From positions 124,001 through 188,000 of the forward strand of contig NZ_PUFH01000004.1 in the NCBI RefSeq assembly GCF_004354555.1: 64,000 nucleotides of DNA. The letters are read 5' to 3'. A model generated the notes under the pieces. The model made no database searches. It saw nothing but the letters and a program-made list of their open reading frames with translations, and had not been told where the DNA came from. Numbering within the stretch: position 1 is the first letter of the stretch; each line of letters begins with the position of its first letter. Shown one piece after another: positions 25,277 through 34,592 of the stretch. The stretch comes from Leuconostoc citreum. Lineage in GTDB: Bacteria; Bacillota; Bacilli; Lactobacillales; Lactobacillaceae. The position numbers were made by a program, and so were the translations under genes.

Positions 25277-28200
25277 ATGGAAAATAAAAAAGAACATTAT
25301 AAATTATACAAATCAGGGAAAATTTGGGTAACAGCATCAATTGTTGCTGCTGTTATGGGAGCAACTACTGTTTCTGTCTCCGCTAGCACGGATAATACCG
25401 TGGCAGATAAACAAAGTATTGAAAGCTCACCAAAATCTAAGACTCTGGATAAATCAGTATCAAGTGCCGATCTTGATCAAAGTATAAAAGATGCTAAAAA
25501 GGCCAATGTTGATGTTCGAGAAAATAGTAAAGCATCAAATATCACAAGTATTCAAGGGACTAACTCTGCTGATAGTAGTTTACAATTACAATCTACCCAA
25601 GATTCAGATACTGAAGATTATAAAAAGCAAGTTGGTAATTTAAATAATGCACAACAGGATGAACAAGCATACCAGAAAGCCTTAGATACCAATAAAAAAA
25701 GCAATAAAGATGGGAAAACACAAATTGCAACCTCGGGGAATAAACAGGCCTTAACGTTAGATACAAGTAGAACAAAGCAAGATAATAGTCAACCAGATGC
25801 TAAGACAGCACAGAAAACTAAATTAGAGCCAACTAAGGTTTATATTTTGGCAGATAAAAAAACATGGGATGTTGACAATAAAACTGGGCAACCCATTATA
25901 AATGATATGCAACCAACTACGGGTGACAGTATCACACCACAAAGTGATACTGTTTGGAAATACACCGGTTCTCAATTAATTGGATCTACCATTACTAAAA
26001 GTTGGACGAATGCTGCTACACTTAGTATTGCAGACGGCCAAGATGGTTTAGGTAATATAAAAACAAAACAAATTAATGTAGATTTTCATCAGTCTTTTCA
26101 CGATTTTCAACTTCAAAATGGAAACTTTAATGATGAAACCGATTACAAGAAACCGGGTTTGCCATCAGTGGAAATATCTAGCAATCTGATTCAGAATGTT
26201 CGTATGAACAATTTGAATTGGGCTACAACATTTTGGATGACGTATTCAGGAACGGAGGAAATTGTACCAATTTCAAAAATGACTGGTAAAAATGGTGAAC
26301 CAAAAGTATATTTCTTGAGTGGTTCATTAAGTTCTACGAATTATGATGGTCCAGCCAAGTTAAATCCAGCAGAACCATGGGATAATTGGTCAATTAATCG
26401 TAAAGAATATGCTCAAACGTATGATGCACAAACTGCTGTTATTTCCGCGGGTTCTACTATAGGTTTGACTAATATTAGCTCTACTGGTTCTAAGACTAAT
26501 GTAAAAAATGGGTTAGCTTACGCTAATACTAGTTCTGAATTTCAATCGCCTAGCGGTGAAGATGATGATCCTGAAATTTATGCTATACAAGAAGGTGTAT
26601 CATTTACTGATTTCACATCTGATAGACCTACATTATATTTTGGTTCTGTAGCTATGCGTAACGATGCACGTTGGTGGCACGATATTCATATTCTTAATTC
26701 TGATAAACTAGCTTTTGTTCAGAAACCCACAGTTGCTTATCATAAAAATACCATTTCATATACACAAATACCCATAAAATCAATCAACGAAAGAATAAAC
26801 TATGTAGATACCTCGGGAAATAAGTTGGCTGATAGTTACGAAACTAATGATAGTAATAATAAAAAGTTTATTACTTTAACACGAGTTAGAGAAGATGGAA
26901 CCGACTATGTTGAACATTGGACGACAACTGGTGAGATTGGAACTGATAAAGTGGGCAATCCTACTGTTGTCAAGAAAGTAACTAAAGATATTAATGGTAA
27001 AGATGTTATTAGTGAAACCATAACTGGCACAAATGGTTGGAAACAGTTGGATAGCAACAGTTTTCCTGCTATCAAGAATAAAAAAATATCTGGATATAAA
27101 GTAGTAGGAACAACAGATAAGCAATCAACTAATGAAAATTTCAACACAACAAAACAAATAGTTACTGCAACTGAACCTAATCAATTACGTGAGATTACCG
27201 TGGCTTACGAACCCCAGATTAAGAAAGCTAATGTACACTATGTATTGAAAAATATTAATGGTGTTGAGTTGTTACCTTCAACAAAATTGACTGGAAAATC
27301 TGGACAATCTTTTTATGATAAAAATGGAAACTTTATTAGCTACAATTCAAAGAACGAGTCTACAATTTACAATATACCGCAAACATTAGACCAAGCGGTT
27401 GGAAATATAAAAGACTCTAATGATCAGAAGCTACATTATTTAGGTACGTCTGATGCTTCTGGGGGGTGTTTCGTAAAAAATTCAGACGGTGAACAGAATA
27501 TCTGGGTAATTTATACTTATGTTACAGACGGTAAGGACGGCCAAGACGGCAAGAACGGCGAAGCTGGCAAGAATGGTTTAGACGGTAAGAACGGTCAAGA
27601 CGGCAAGAATGGCTTAGACGGCAAGAATGGTGAAGCTGGCAAGAATGGCCAAGACGGCAAGAATGGCCAAGACGGCAAGAATGGCTTAGACGGTAAGGAC
27701 GGTCAAGACGGCAAGAATGGTGAAGCTGGTAAGAACGGCTTAGACGGTAAGAACGGCCAAGACGGCAAGAATGGCCAAGACGGCAAGAACGGCGAAGCTG
27801 GCAAGAATGGTTTAGACGGTAAGAATGGCTTAGACGGTAAGGACGGCGAAGCTGGTAAGAACGGCTTAGACGGTAAGGACGGCGAAGCTGGTAAGAACGG
27901 CTTAGACGGTAAGGACGGTCAAGACGGCAAGGACGGCGAAGCTGGTAAGAACGGCTTAGACGGTAAGGACGGTCAAGACGGCAAGAACGGTGAAGCTGGC
28001 AAGAATGGCTTAGACGGTAAGAACGGTCAAGACGGCAAGAATGGTGAAGCTGGTAAGAACGGCTTAGACGGTAAGGACGGTCAAGACGGTAAGAATGGCT
28101 TAGACGGTAAGGACGGTCAAGACGGCAAGAACGGCCAAGACGGTAAGAACGGTGAAGCTGGCAAGAATGGCCAAGACGGCAAGAATGGCTTAGACGGTAA

Positions 28201-29110
28201 GGACGGCGAAGCTGGTAAGAACGGCTTAGACGGTAAGGACGGCGAAGCTGGTAAGAACGGCTTAGACGGTAAGGACGGCGAAGCTGGTAAGAACGGCTTA
28301 GACGGTAAGGACGGTCAAGACGGCAAGGACGGCGAAGCTGGTAAGAACGGCTTAGACGGTAAGGACGGTCAAGACGGCAAGAATGGCTTAGACGGCAAGA
28401 ATGGTGAAGCTGGCAAGAATGGCCAAGACGGCAAGAATGGCCAAGACGGCAAGAATGGCTTAGACGGTAAGGACGGTCAAGACGGTAAGGACGGCGAAGC
28501 TGGTAAGAACGGCTTAGACGGTAAGGACGGTGAAGCTGGCAAGAATGGCTTAGACGGTAAGAACGGTCAAGACGGCAAGAATGGCTTAGACGGCAAGAAT
28601 GGTGAAGCTGGCAAGAATGGCCAAGACGGCAAGAATGGCCAAGACGGCAAGAATGGCTTAGACGGTAAGGACGGTCAAGACGGCAAGAATGGTGAAGCTG
28701 GTAAGAACGGCTTAGACGGTAAGAACGGTGAAGCTGGTAAGAACGGCCAAGACGGCAAGAATGGTGAAGCTGGCAAGAACGGCGAAGCTGGCAAGAATGG
28801 CCAAGACGGCAAGAATGGCGAAGCTGGTAAGAACGGCTTAGACGGTAAGGACGGCCAAGACGGCAAGAACGGCTTAGCTGGCAAGAACGGCTTAGCTGGC
28901 AAGAACGGTCAAGACGGTGCTACCAGCGAACAAAGTGCAACTAGAGTAACAGAAACGAATCAAAATGAAACTGATAGAAAATCCAAAAATAACAAATTAC
29001 CTCATACGGCAACATCAGATCGCTATTCTGGTGTACTAAGTCATGGGGTCATGGCTCTTGGGTTAGTATCGTTATTATCAGTGTTCAAGGGTAAGCGTCG
29101 TAAAGATTAG
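25277..29110 (+). CDS. Cell-wall-anchored collagen-like surface protein
   Basis: A 1277-residue secreted protein. The N-terminus (KKEHYKLYKSGKIW) is a KxYKxGKxW signal, with a hydrophobic core and cleavage expected near residue 36. A variable Ser/Thr/Asn/Lys-rich region (about 40-190) is followed by an unrecognised globular region (about 190-490). Then comes a MucBP-like domain (from about 500, INYVDTSGNKL) and a second such domain from about 650. Residues 752-1213 are 154 Gly-X-Y triplets without proline. The C-terminus is an LPHTA sorting signal, a membrane segment and KGKRRKD. The ATG at 25277 follows GTGGGGGAAAA. Likely an adhesin or wall-surface stalk; the ligand is unknown. Confidence 0.88.
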   Translation: MENKKEHYKLYKSGKIWVTASIVAAVMGATTVSVSASTDNTVADKQSIESSPKSKTLDKSVSSADLDQSIKDAKKANVDVRENSKASNITSIQGTNSADSSLQLQSTQDSDTEDYKKQVGNLNNAQQDEQAYQKALDTNKKSNKDGKTQIATSGNKQALTLDTSRTKQDNSQPDAKTAQKTKLEPTKVYILADKKTWDVDNKTGQPIINDMQPTTGDSITPQSDTVWKYTGSQLIGSTITKSWTNAATLSIADGQDGLGNIKTKQINVDFHQSFHDFQLQNGNFNDETDYKKPGLPSVEISSNLIQNVRMNNLNWATTFWMTYSGTEEIVPISKMTGKNGEPKVYFLSGSLSSTNYDGPAKLNPAEPWDNWSINRKEYAQTYDAQTAVISAGSTIGLTNISSTGSKTNVKNGLAYANTSSEFQSPSGEDDDPEIYAIQEGVSFTDFTSDRPTLYFGSVAMRNDARWWHDIHILNSDKLAFVQKPTVAYHKNTISYTQIPIKSINERINYVDTSGNKLADSYETNDSNNKKFITLTRVREDGTDYVEHWTTTGEIGTDKVGNPTVVKKVTKDINGKDVISETITGTNGWKQLDSNSFPAIKNKKISGYKVVGTTDKQSTNENFNTTKQIVTATEPNQLREITVAYEPQIKKANVHYVLKNINGVELLPSTKLTGKSGQSFYDKNGNFISYNSKNESTIYNIPQTLDQAVGNIKDSNDQKLHYLGTSDASGGCFVKNSDGEQNIWVIYTYVTDGKDGQDGKNGEAGKNGLDGKNGQDGKNGLDGKNGEAGKNGQDGKNGQDGKNGLDGKDGQDGKNGEAGKNGLDGKNGQDGKNGQDGKNGEAGKNGLDGKNGLDGKDGEAGKNGLDGKDGEAGKNGLDGKDGQDGKDGEAGKNGLDGKDGQDGKNGEAGKNGLDGKNGQDGKNGEAGKNGLDGKDGQDGKNGLDGKDGQDGKNGQDGKNGEAGKNGQDGKNGLDGKDGEAGKNGLDGKDGEAGKNGLDGKDGEAGKNGLDGKDGQDGKDGEAGKNGLDGKDGQDGKNGLDGKNGEAGKNGQDGKNGQDGKNGLDGKDGQDGKDGEAGKNGLDGKDGEAGKNGLDGKNGQDGKNGLDGKNGEAGKNGQDGKNGQDGKNGLDGKDGQDGKNGEAGKNGLDGKNGEAGKNGQDGKNGEAGKNGEAGKNGQDGKNGEAGKNGLDGKDGQDGKNGLAGKNGLAGKNGQDGATSEQSATRVTETNQNETDRKSKNNKLPHTATSDRYSGVLSHGVMALGLVSLLSVFKGKRRKD
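27530..28915 (+). repeat. 77 tandem 18-bp units encoding Gly-X-Y collagen-like hexapeptides
   Basis: Each unit encodes GK, then N or D, then G, then QD, EA, LD or, near the end, LA. The span is exactly 1386 bases, i.e. 77 units. Unit types recur in longer blocks, which suggests expansion by duplication of multi-unit segments. Codon choice varies mainly between GGT and GGC and between AAC and AAT. Base composition is far richer in G than in the rest of the gene. Confidence 0.95.
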
Positions 29111-29123
29111 TATCACAACATTA

Positions 29124-29163
29124 AAGGGATTGTTTTTAAATAATTTTGAAACAATCTTTTTTG
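29124..29163 (+). terminator. Intrinsic terminator after the collagen-like gene
   Basis: GATTGTTT pairs with GAAACAATC around about 11 AT bases, followed by T6. Confidence 0.7.
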
Positions 29164-29174
29164 TTGTGTTAGAA

Positions 29175-29188
29175 TGAAAGCGCATACA
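29175..29188. promoter_or_regulatory. cre-like site upstream of manA
   Basis: TGAAAGCGCATACA fits the CcpA consensus TGNAANCGNNNNCA. It lies just after a -10-like TAGAAT (29170-29175), where a bound protein would block transcription. manA starts 50 bases further on. Confidence 0.5.
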
Positions 29189-29238
29189 TATATCGTTAAA
29201 ATGTCTACTAATATCACGGTTCACTAAGGAGAAAAACA

Positions 29239-30219
29239 ATGACTGTATTGATTTTAAAACCAGCGCTTCATGATAAAATTTGGGGCGGGACACGATTAAA
29301 ACAATTTAAATATGATTTGAAATCCGACCATGTTGGTGAAGCTTGGGTAATTGCTGCGCACAAAAATGGTGTTTCGACTATCGTTAATGGAGATTATGCT
29401 GGACAGACGTTAAAAGAACTCTGGGATAATCAACCAGATTTATTCGGTGGGCACCATGTCAATGAAACGTTTCCGTTATTAGTCAAAATATTAGACGCGC
29501 AAGATAACTTATCCATTCAAGTACATCCAAATGACAAACAATCTTCTGAAAATTTTGGTAAAACAGAAAGTTGGTACATTTTAGATGCAGAGTCAAATGC
29601 TAAATTATTCTATGGGCATCATGCAAAAACAATGCCAGAACTGAAGCAATTTGTCGACAATAAAGCGTGGGATGCGTTATTGCGGACAATACCTGTGAAA
29701 AAGGGTGATTTTTTTTATGTACCTGCTGGCACATTCCATGCCCTAGGGGCTGGCGTTTTAGCACTTGAAATACAACAAAGTGCGGATACGACTTATCGTT
29801 TTTATGATTTTGATCGTGTGGATCATACTACACACAAAAAAAGACCATTGCAGATTACTGAAGCTTTGTCTGTGACAAAAGTGCCACACGTTGACCCTAT
29901 TTTAAATCAACGTGTACGTATTCAAGATAGTACGGTTGTTACTCGCCTATTGACCTCTCCAAAATTTACAATTGATAAATTGTCTGTGCGAGGGACTAGT
30001 CAATTTAACCAACACCATCAATATGAACTATTCAATGTAATATCGGGGCAAATTACGTTACAGGATTCAGAAGGAACTTATCAATTCGAAAAAGGCGATA
30101 ATTTCATTATGTTTAAAGATACACAGCAATACACATTAGATGGTTCTGGCGAGGTTGTGGTGAGTTTTGTCACGCCAAATAGCTACCAATCACAAGAGTT
30201 AGCATACTTAGATAATTAA
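29239..30219 (+). CDS. manA: Mannose-6-phosphate isomerase, class I
   Basis: Interconverts mannose-6-phosphate and fructose-6-phosphate, so mannose imported by the PTS encoded next enters glycolysis. The 326-residue cupin enzyme has the usual start KPALHDKIWGGTRL and the zinc-site stretch SIQVHPNDKQS. The catalytic-side histidine is in PAGTFHALGAGVLALEIQQ. The start has CTAAGGAGAAAAAC upstream. It has its own probable promoter and lies upstream of the manLMN promoters. Confidence 0.95.
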   Translation: MTVLILKPALHDKIWGGTRLKQFKYDLKSDHVGEAWVIAAHKNGVSTIVNGDYAGQTLKELWDNQPDLFGGHHVNETFPLLVKILDAQDNLSIQVHPNDKQSSENFGKTESWYILDAESNAKLFYGHHAKTMPELKQFVDNKAWDALLRTIPVKKGDFFYVPAGTFHALGAGVLALEIQQSADTTYRFYDFDRVDHTTHKKRPLQITEALSVTKVPHVDPILNQRVRIQDSTVVTRLLTSPKFTIDKLSVRGTSQFNQHHQYELFNVISGQITLQDSEGTYQFEKGDNFIMFKDTQQYTLDGSGEVVVSFVTPNSYQSQELAYLDN

Positions 30220-30280
30220 TTTAATGTAAAGTTTCCAGAAAATAAATGTAAATTTTTTGATAACAGTTTGCAAAAGGTAA

Positions 30281-30317
30281 TGAAAGCGTTTACTTTGATG
30301 GCAGGTTAGCGTATAAT
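30281..30317 (+). promoter_or_regulatory. Distal manL promoter with cre on the -35 box
   Basis: The cre site TGAAAGCGTTTACT (30281-30294) contains the -35 hexamer TTTACT at its end. After 17 bases comes TATAAT (30312-30317). Confidence 0.7.
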
Positions 30318-30351
30318 ATCAAATGTAAACAATAGATGATAAAATTTATTG

Positions 30352-30388
30352 TGAAAGCGTTTACATTACACTGTAATTCGATTATAAT
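30352..30388 (+). promoter_or_regulatory. Proximal manL promoter with cre on the -35 box
   Basis: The cre site TGAAAGCGTTTACA (30352-30365) ends in TTTACA as -35. After 17 bases comes TATAAT (30383-30388). It has the same layout as the promoter 71 bases upstream, and GTAAACAAT follows both. Confidence 0.75.
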
Positions 30389-30424
30389 CGTATAGTAAAC
30401 AATTTATTGAGAAGGAGATTATCA

Positions 30425-31375
30425 ATGGTTAATCTTATTGTTGCCAGTCATGGTGACTTTGCAAAGGGCATTTTGATGTCAGGATCAATGATTTTCGGAG
30501 AACAAGAAAACGTTGAAGTCGTGACTTTTCAGCATACCGAAGGACCAGATGACTTAGATAAGCATTATCAAGAAGCATTAGCAAAGTTTGATAATGATGA
30601 TGACACCTTATTCCTAGTTGATTTGTGGGGTGGTTCGCCGTTCAACCGTGCGAGTTTGATTCAGCAGCAAGATCCTGAGCATAAGGCTATTATTGCTGGA
30701 TTGAATTTACCTATGTTGATCGAGGCGTATGGTGGTCGCTTAGGTATGAATACTGCGGCTGACTTAGCTAAATACTTAGTGCCGGTCGCTAAAGATGGTG
30801 TTAAGTCTGTCCCTGAAGCTGAAGAGGCGACACCAGCAGATGCCAAGTCAGACGCACCAATTGCTGGTTTGAAAGAAGGGCACATCAACATCAAGCTTGT
30901 GCGCTTGGACACACGTTTGTTGCACGGACAAGTGGCAACAGCTTGGACACCGGATTCAAAAGCAAATCGCATTATCGTTGTCTCAGATGCTGTTGCTGGT
31001 GATGAACTGCGTAAGAATTTAATCCAGCAAGCTGCGCCAAATGGAGTTAAGGCAAACATTGTACCAATTAGTAAAATGGTAGAAGTTGCCAAAGACGATC
31101 GTTTTGGCGGTGTGGATGCGTTCTTATTGTTTGAAACGGTTGAAGATGTGTTACGTGCCGTTGAGGGCGGTGTGCCAATTAAAACATTGAACGTTGGTTC
31201 AATGGCACACTCAGAAGGTAAGACGATGGTCAACAAAGTATTGTCGATGAACAAAACAGATGTTGCAGCATTTGAAAAGTTGCGTGATTTAGGTGTTTCG
31301 TTCGACGTCCGTAAAGTGCCAAGCGACAGCCAGGCTAACTTGTTTGACTTAATTAAAAAAGCTAACGTTCAATAA
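30425..31375 (+). CDS. manL: Mannose-family PTS EIIAB component
   Basis: The two cytosolic phosphotransfer domains of a mannose/glucose PTS. The 316-residue protein starts with the EIIA domain (phospho-histidine in LIVASHGDFAKG). A linker rich in Ala, Glu and Ser follows (about 122-150). The EIIB domain (IKLVRLDTRLLHGQVATAW) carries the second phospho-histidine. The ATG at 30425 has GAGAAGGAGATTATC upstream, while upstream codons in the frame have no ribosome site. It receives phosphate from HPr encoded at 13.2 kb. Confidence 0.95.
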   Translation: MVNLIVASHGDFAKGILMSGSMIFGEQENVEVVTFQHTEGPDDLDKHYQEALAKFDNDDDTLFLVDLWGGSPFNRASLIQQQDPEHKAIIAGLNLPMLIEAYGGRLGMNTAADLAKYLVPVAKDGVKSVPEAEEATPADAKSDAPIAGLKEGHINIKLVRLDTRLLHGQVATAWTPDSKANRIIVVSDAVAGDELRKNLIQQAAPNGVKANIVPISKMVEVAKDDRFGGVDAFLLFETVEDVLRAVEGGVPIKTLNVGSMAHSEGKTMVNKVLSMNKTDVAAFEKLRDLGVSFDVRKVPSDSQANLFDLIKKANVQ

Positions 31376-31406
31376 ATGAATGTTTATTAGGAAAGGTGTT
31401 TAAACT

Positions 31407-32216
31407 ATGTCTATTATCGCAATGATTTTAGTCGTAATCATTGCCTTCTTTGCAGGTATGGAAGGTATTTTAGATGAATTTCAGATTCATCAACCATTGG
31501 TTTCGGCAACTTTAATTGGATTAGTAACCGGTCACTTGACAGCAGGTATTGTGCTGGGTGGTTCGCTACAAATGATTGCCCTTGGTTGGGCCAACATTGG
31601 TGCCGCTGTGGCACCTGATATTGCGCTAGCATCAGTTGCTTCAGCCATTATCATGGTTAAGGGTAATAACTTCTCAACATCAGGAATTGGTGTTGCCGTA
31701 GCATCAGCCATTCCGTTGGCGGTTGCTGGGCTGTTCCTAACAATGATTGTACGTACAATCTCTGTTGGTTTGACACACGGTGCCGATGCGGCGGCTAAAG
31801 AAGGTAAGTATCAGACAATCGAACGTTTGCATTTGGTTGGTATTTTACTACAAGGGTTGCGTATTGCAATTCCCGCCGCTTTACTAATTGCAGTTCCTGC
31901 TTCAGCAGTTCAAAATGCGTTGGGCGCTATGCCTGATTGGTTGACAGGTGGTATGACTATCGGTGGTGGTATGGTTGTTGCCGTAGGTTATGCTCTGGTT
32001 ATCAACATGATGGCAACACGCGAAGTATGGCCATTCTTTGCTATCGGTTTCGCATTAGCTGCCGTTAGCCAATTAACATTGATTGCCCTTGGTGCAATCG
32101 GTGTTGCTCTGGCTTTGATTTACCTTAACCTATCAAAGATGGGTGGTAATGGTGGCGGTGGTTCAAATGGTGGTGGCTCGGGTGACCCAGTCGGCGACAT
32201 TTTGAACCAGTACTAG
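31407..32216 (+). CDS. manM: Mannose-family PTS EIIC component
   Basis: A 269-residue membrane component that forms the sugar channel with EIID. It has several hydrophobic segments and family motifs such as GMEGILDEFQIHQPLVSATLIG (in part) and LGGSLQMIALGWANIGAAVAPD. The C-terminus is a glycine-rich tail (GGNGGGGSNGGGSGDPVG), as in lactococcal PtnC. In Lactobacillales this EIIC/EIID pair is also the docking site of class IIa bacteriocins. Located between manL and manN. Confidence 0.95.
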   Translation: MSIIAMILVVIIAFFAGMEGILDEFQIHQPLVSATLIGLVTGHLTAGIVLGGSLQMIALGWANIGAAVAPDIALASVASAIIMVKGNNFSTSGIGVAVASAIPLAVAGLFLTMIVRTISVGLTHGADAAAKEGKYQTIERLHLVGILLQGLRIAIPAALLIAVPASAVQNALGAMPDWLTGGMTIGGGMVVAVGYALVINMMATREVWPFFAIGFALAAVSQLTLIALGAIGVALALIYLNLSKMGGNGGGGSNGGGSGDPVGDILNQY

Positions 32217-32227
32217 GAAGGAGCAAC

Positions 32228-33142
32228 ATGATGGCTGAAAAAATCGAATTAACACGTAGCGATCGCATGTCTGTTGCATGGCGTTCACAATTCTTGCAGG
32301 GCTCATGGAACTACGAGCGTATGCAAAACGTGGGTTGGGCATATGCCTTAATCCCAGCAATTAAAAAATTATACACGACAAAAGAAGACCGTACAGCTGC
32401 CCTAAAGCGTCACTTGGAATTCTTTAACACACATCCCTATGTTGCTTCGCCAATTATTGGTGTAACATTGGCGCTGGAAGAAGAGCGCGCTAATGGTGCA
32501 CCAATCGATGATACAGCGATTCAAGGTGTTAAGATTGGTATGATGGGTCCTTTGGCCGGAATCGGTGACCCAGTGTTCTGGTTCACTGTGCGACCAATCT
32601 TAGGTGCGCTTGGTGCGTCATTAGCATTAGGAGGCAACATATTAGGCCCAATTTTGTTCTTCGTTTTGTGGAACGTTATCCGTATGTCTTTCATATGGTA
32701 TACACAGGAATTTGGTTATAAGGCTGGTTCAGCAATTACCCAAGATTTATCTGGTGGTTTGTTAAAGGATATTACCAAGGGTGCATCAATTCTTGGTATG
32801 TTCATTCTAGCTGTGTTGGTTGAGCGATGGGTATCGATTAAGTTTGCCGTTGAATTGCCAGCTAAGAAGTTAGCTGAAGGCGCTTATATCAAGTTCCCTA
32901 ACGGTGCAGTCAGTGGTGGTAAGTTGCAAGAAATCTTGTCACAACAAGCATCTGGCTTGTCACTAACTAAAATGGCACCTAATACATTGCAAGGTAACTT
33001 AGACAGCTTGATTCCTGGGTTAATGGGCTTGTTGTTGACATTCCTAGCTATGTGGTTACTTAAGAAGAAAGTATCACCGATTGTTATGATTATTGGTATC
33101 TTTATCTTTGGAATCCTCATGCGTGTACTTCACATTATGTAA
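32228..33142 (+). CDS. manN: Mannose-family PTS EIID component
   Basis: A 304-residue membrane protein completing the mannose PTS. The N-terminal cytosolic part contains RSQFLQGSWNYERMQNVGW and HLEFFNTHPYVASPIIGV, the EIID hallmarks. Hydrophobic segments occupy the middle and the end (GLMGLLLTFLAMWLL). Preceded by AAGGAGCAAC. A GC-rich hairpin follows. Confidence 0.95.
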   Translation: MMAEKIELTRSDRMSVAWRSQFLQGSWNYERMQNVGWAYALIPAIKKLYTTKEDRTAALKRHLEFFNTHPYVASPIIGVTLALEEERANGAPIDDTAIQGVKIGMMGPLAGIGDPVFWFTVRPILGALGASLALGGNILGPILFFVLWNVIRMSFIWYTQEFGYKAGSAITQDLSGGLLKDITKGASILGMFILAVLVERWVSIKFAVELPAKKLAEGAYIKFPNGAVSGGKLQEILSQQASGLSLTKMAPNTLQGNLDSLIPGLMGLLLTFLAMWLLKKKVSPIVMIIGIFIFGILMRVLHIM

Positions 33143-33161
33143 TTATCATAACTTATAAAGT

Positions 33162-33190
33162 GCGCTCGTCTTCTGCGACGAGCGCCTTTG
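33162..33190 (+). terminator. Hairpin after manN
   Basis: GCGCTCGTC pairs exactly with GACGAGCGC, then only CTTTG follows. It may be a weak terminator or an mRNA-stabilising end that allows read-through into manO. Confidence 0.55.
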
Positions 33191-33284
33191 TACATATAAA
33201 TGACACAAACCATTGTGAACGTATTCAATTTAATGATACGATAAATAGAGTTAATTATCACAAGTTTTCTGATGGAGGAAAAGC

Positions 33285-33662
33285 ATGGTACAATCACTGA
33301 ATTCAAAAGCCGAATTAACAACGAAAGGTATTTCCTATTTGGGTATCGGTGCGCAATACGGCAAATTTTTAATTGGCGATCGCGCTTTCGAGTTCTTCAA
33401 TGATAATAATGTGTCAGATTTTATTCAAATCCCTTGGGCCAATATGACGGTTGTCTATGCTAGTGTTTCTAAAAATAAAATTGGTCGACGTTTTAAAATT
33501 CAAACGGATAAAGGTGTTTTTGATTTTTCGTCACCTGAAGCTGGCAAGATATTAAAATTAATACGCGAGCATCTGGGTAACGATAAAGTACTCAAAAATC
33601 CAACACTAATTAAACGGCTACTCAGAATATTTAAAAAAAAGCACGTTAAGAAAGGCGTTTAA
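33285..33662 (+). CDS. manO: DUF956 family protein, mannose PTS-associated (ManO)
   Basis: A 125-residue cytoplasmic protein of the DUF956 family, which almost always lies next to manLMN in Firmicutes and is thought to modulate that PTS. Recognisable segments are KGISYLGIGAQYGKFLIGDRAFEFF (in part) and IPWANMTVVYASVSK. The end is rich in basic residues (RLLRIFKKKHVKK). The role is inferred from context; the molecular activity is not established. It overlaps the next gene by one base (TAATG). Confidence 0.85.
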   Translation: MVQSLNSKAELTTKGISYLGIGAQYGKFLIGDRAFEFFNDNNVSDFIQIPWANMTVVYASVSKNKIGRRFKIQTDKGVFDFSSPEAGKILKLIREHLGNDKVLKNPTLIKRLLRIFKKKHVKKGV

Positions 33663-34495
33663 TGAAATTATTACAGAAGTATCAAATTTTACGATATGTG
33701 ATTATTATTACGGCGTTAGAAATTGTTGCCATTAGTATTAACTTTTTTTATGCGCCCGCTAAAGTAGCTGCTGGTGGTGCAACTGGTTTTGCTATTTTAG
33801 TAAACGAATTGTTTGGTGTTGATCGTGCTGTCACGGTACTCGCCATCAATATCATTATGATTGTTTTAGCAGCTGTGTTTCTTGATCGAGGGACAACTGC
33901 CAGAATAACATTTGGTAGTCTTATCTTACCAATTCTTTTAAAAATCACACCTAGTGAACAAGTCTTAACAGATAGAACCTTTTCTGTGCTTGTGGGCGGT
34001 ACTATTTTTGCTATTGGCGTGGCATTATTGTATCGTGTTGATGCATCGAGTGGGGGTACAGCAGTGCCGCCAATGATTTTAAAAAAATATTTTCGTATTG
34101 CGCCGGCTGTTTCATTGTTAGTTATTGATATGGTTGTCTCGTTAGGTAACTTAGTAACGGAAGGGATCGAAGCATTATTATTAGCTTTCTTTTCTTTGAT
34201 GATTACCGCAGTTGTCATGAATTATATTGAAACTGGATTAGATAGACGCAAGATGGTTTATATTACAAGTAATCATCACATCAATGCAGTTAAAGACTAT
34301 TTATCAGAAAATGAGACTGGTTATACAGCAATGGATGTTCGTGGTGGTTATACTGGTGATGGTCGTGAAATGTTAATGGTTATTTTAGATAACCACGATT
34401 ATAATCGTTTAATTCGCGGTGTGCACCAAGTTGATCCAGAAGCATTTATGATAGCTTATGATATCAGTGAAGCACATGGTGGAACTTTCTTATAG
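33662..34495 (+). CDS. YitT family membrane protein (DUF161 + DUF2179)
   Basis: A 277-residue membrane protein with about five or six hydrophobic segments followed by a cytosolic DUF2179 domain (from about 200, RRKMVYITSNHHINAVKDYL, in part). The motif FYAPAKVAAGGATGFAILVN and the DASSGGTAVPPMIL segment are typical of YitT proteins. Function is not established. The coupling to manO by overlapping stop and start suggests joint expression with the mannose PTS genes, though this may be only a neighbourhood effect. Confidence 0.85.
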   Translation: MKLLQKYQILRYVIIITALEIVAISINFFYAPAKVAAGGATGFAILVNELFGVDRAVTVLAINIIMIVLAAVFLDRGTTARITFGSLILPILLKITPSEQVLTDRTFSVLVGGTIFAIGVALLYRVDASSGGTAVPPMILKKYFRIAPAVSLLVIDMVVSLGNLVTEGIEALLLAFFSLMITAVVMNYIETGLDRRKMVYITSNHHINAVKDYLSENETGYTAMDVRGGYTGDGREMLMVILDNHDYNRLIRGVHQVDPEAFMIAYDISEAHGGTFL

Positions 34496-34553
34496 AGAAC
34501 AATTACCTAAGCAGATGAAGTCATTTTCTAATGATGAAAATGTGCTTTTTTTA

Positions 34554-34581
34554 TTGACAATTCATGGTAAAGTGCTATACT
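34554..34581 (+). promoter_or_regulatory. groESL promoter
   Basis: TTGACA (34554-34559), 16 bases, TATACT (34576-34581). Confidence 0.85.
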
Positions 34582-34592
34582 TAAAATTGTAA

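Noticed and set aside
27530-28915. Regular 18-bp repeats resembling a CRISPR array or satellite
   Set aside because: The repeats are contiguous, in frame and encode Gly-X-Y hexapeptides without spacers. Open minus-strand frames across them are by-products of the repeat.
33162-33190. Possible operator after manN
   Set aside because: The GC-rich stem directly after the stop with a short T stretch fits a weak terminator or mRNA 3' end better.
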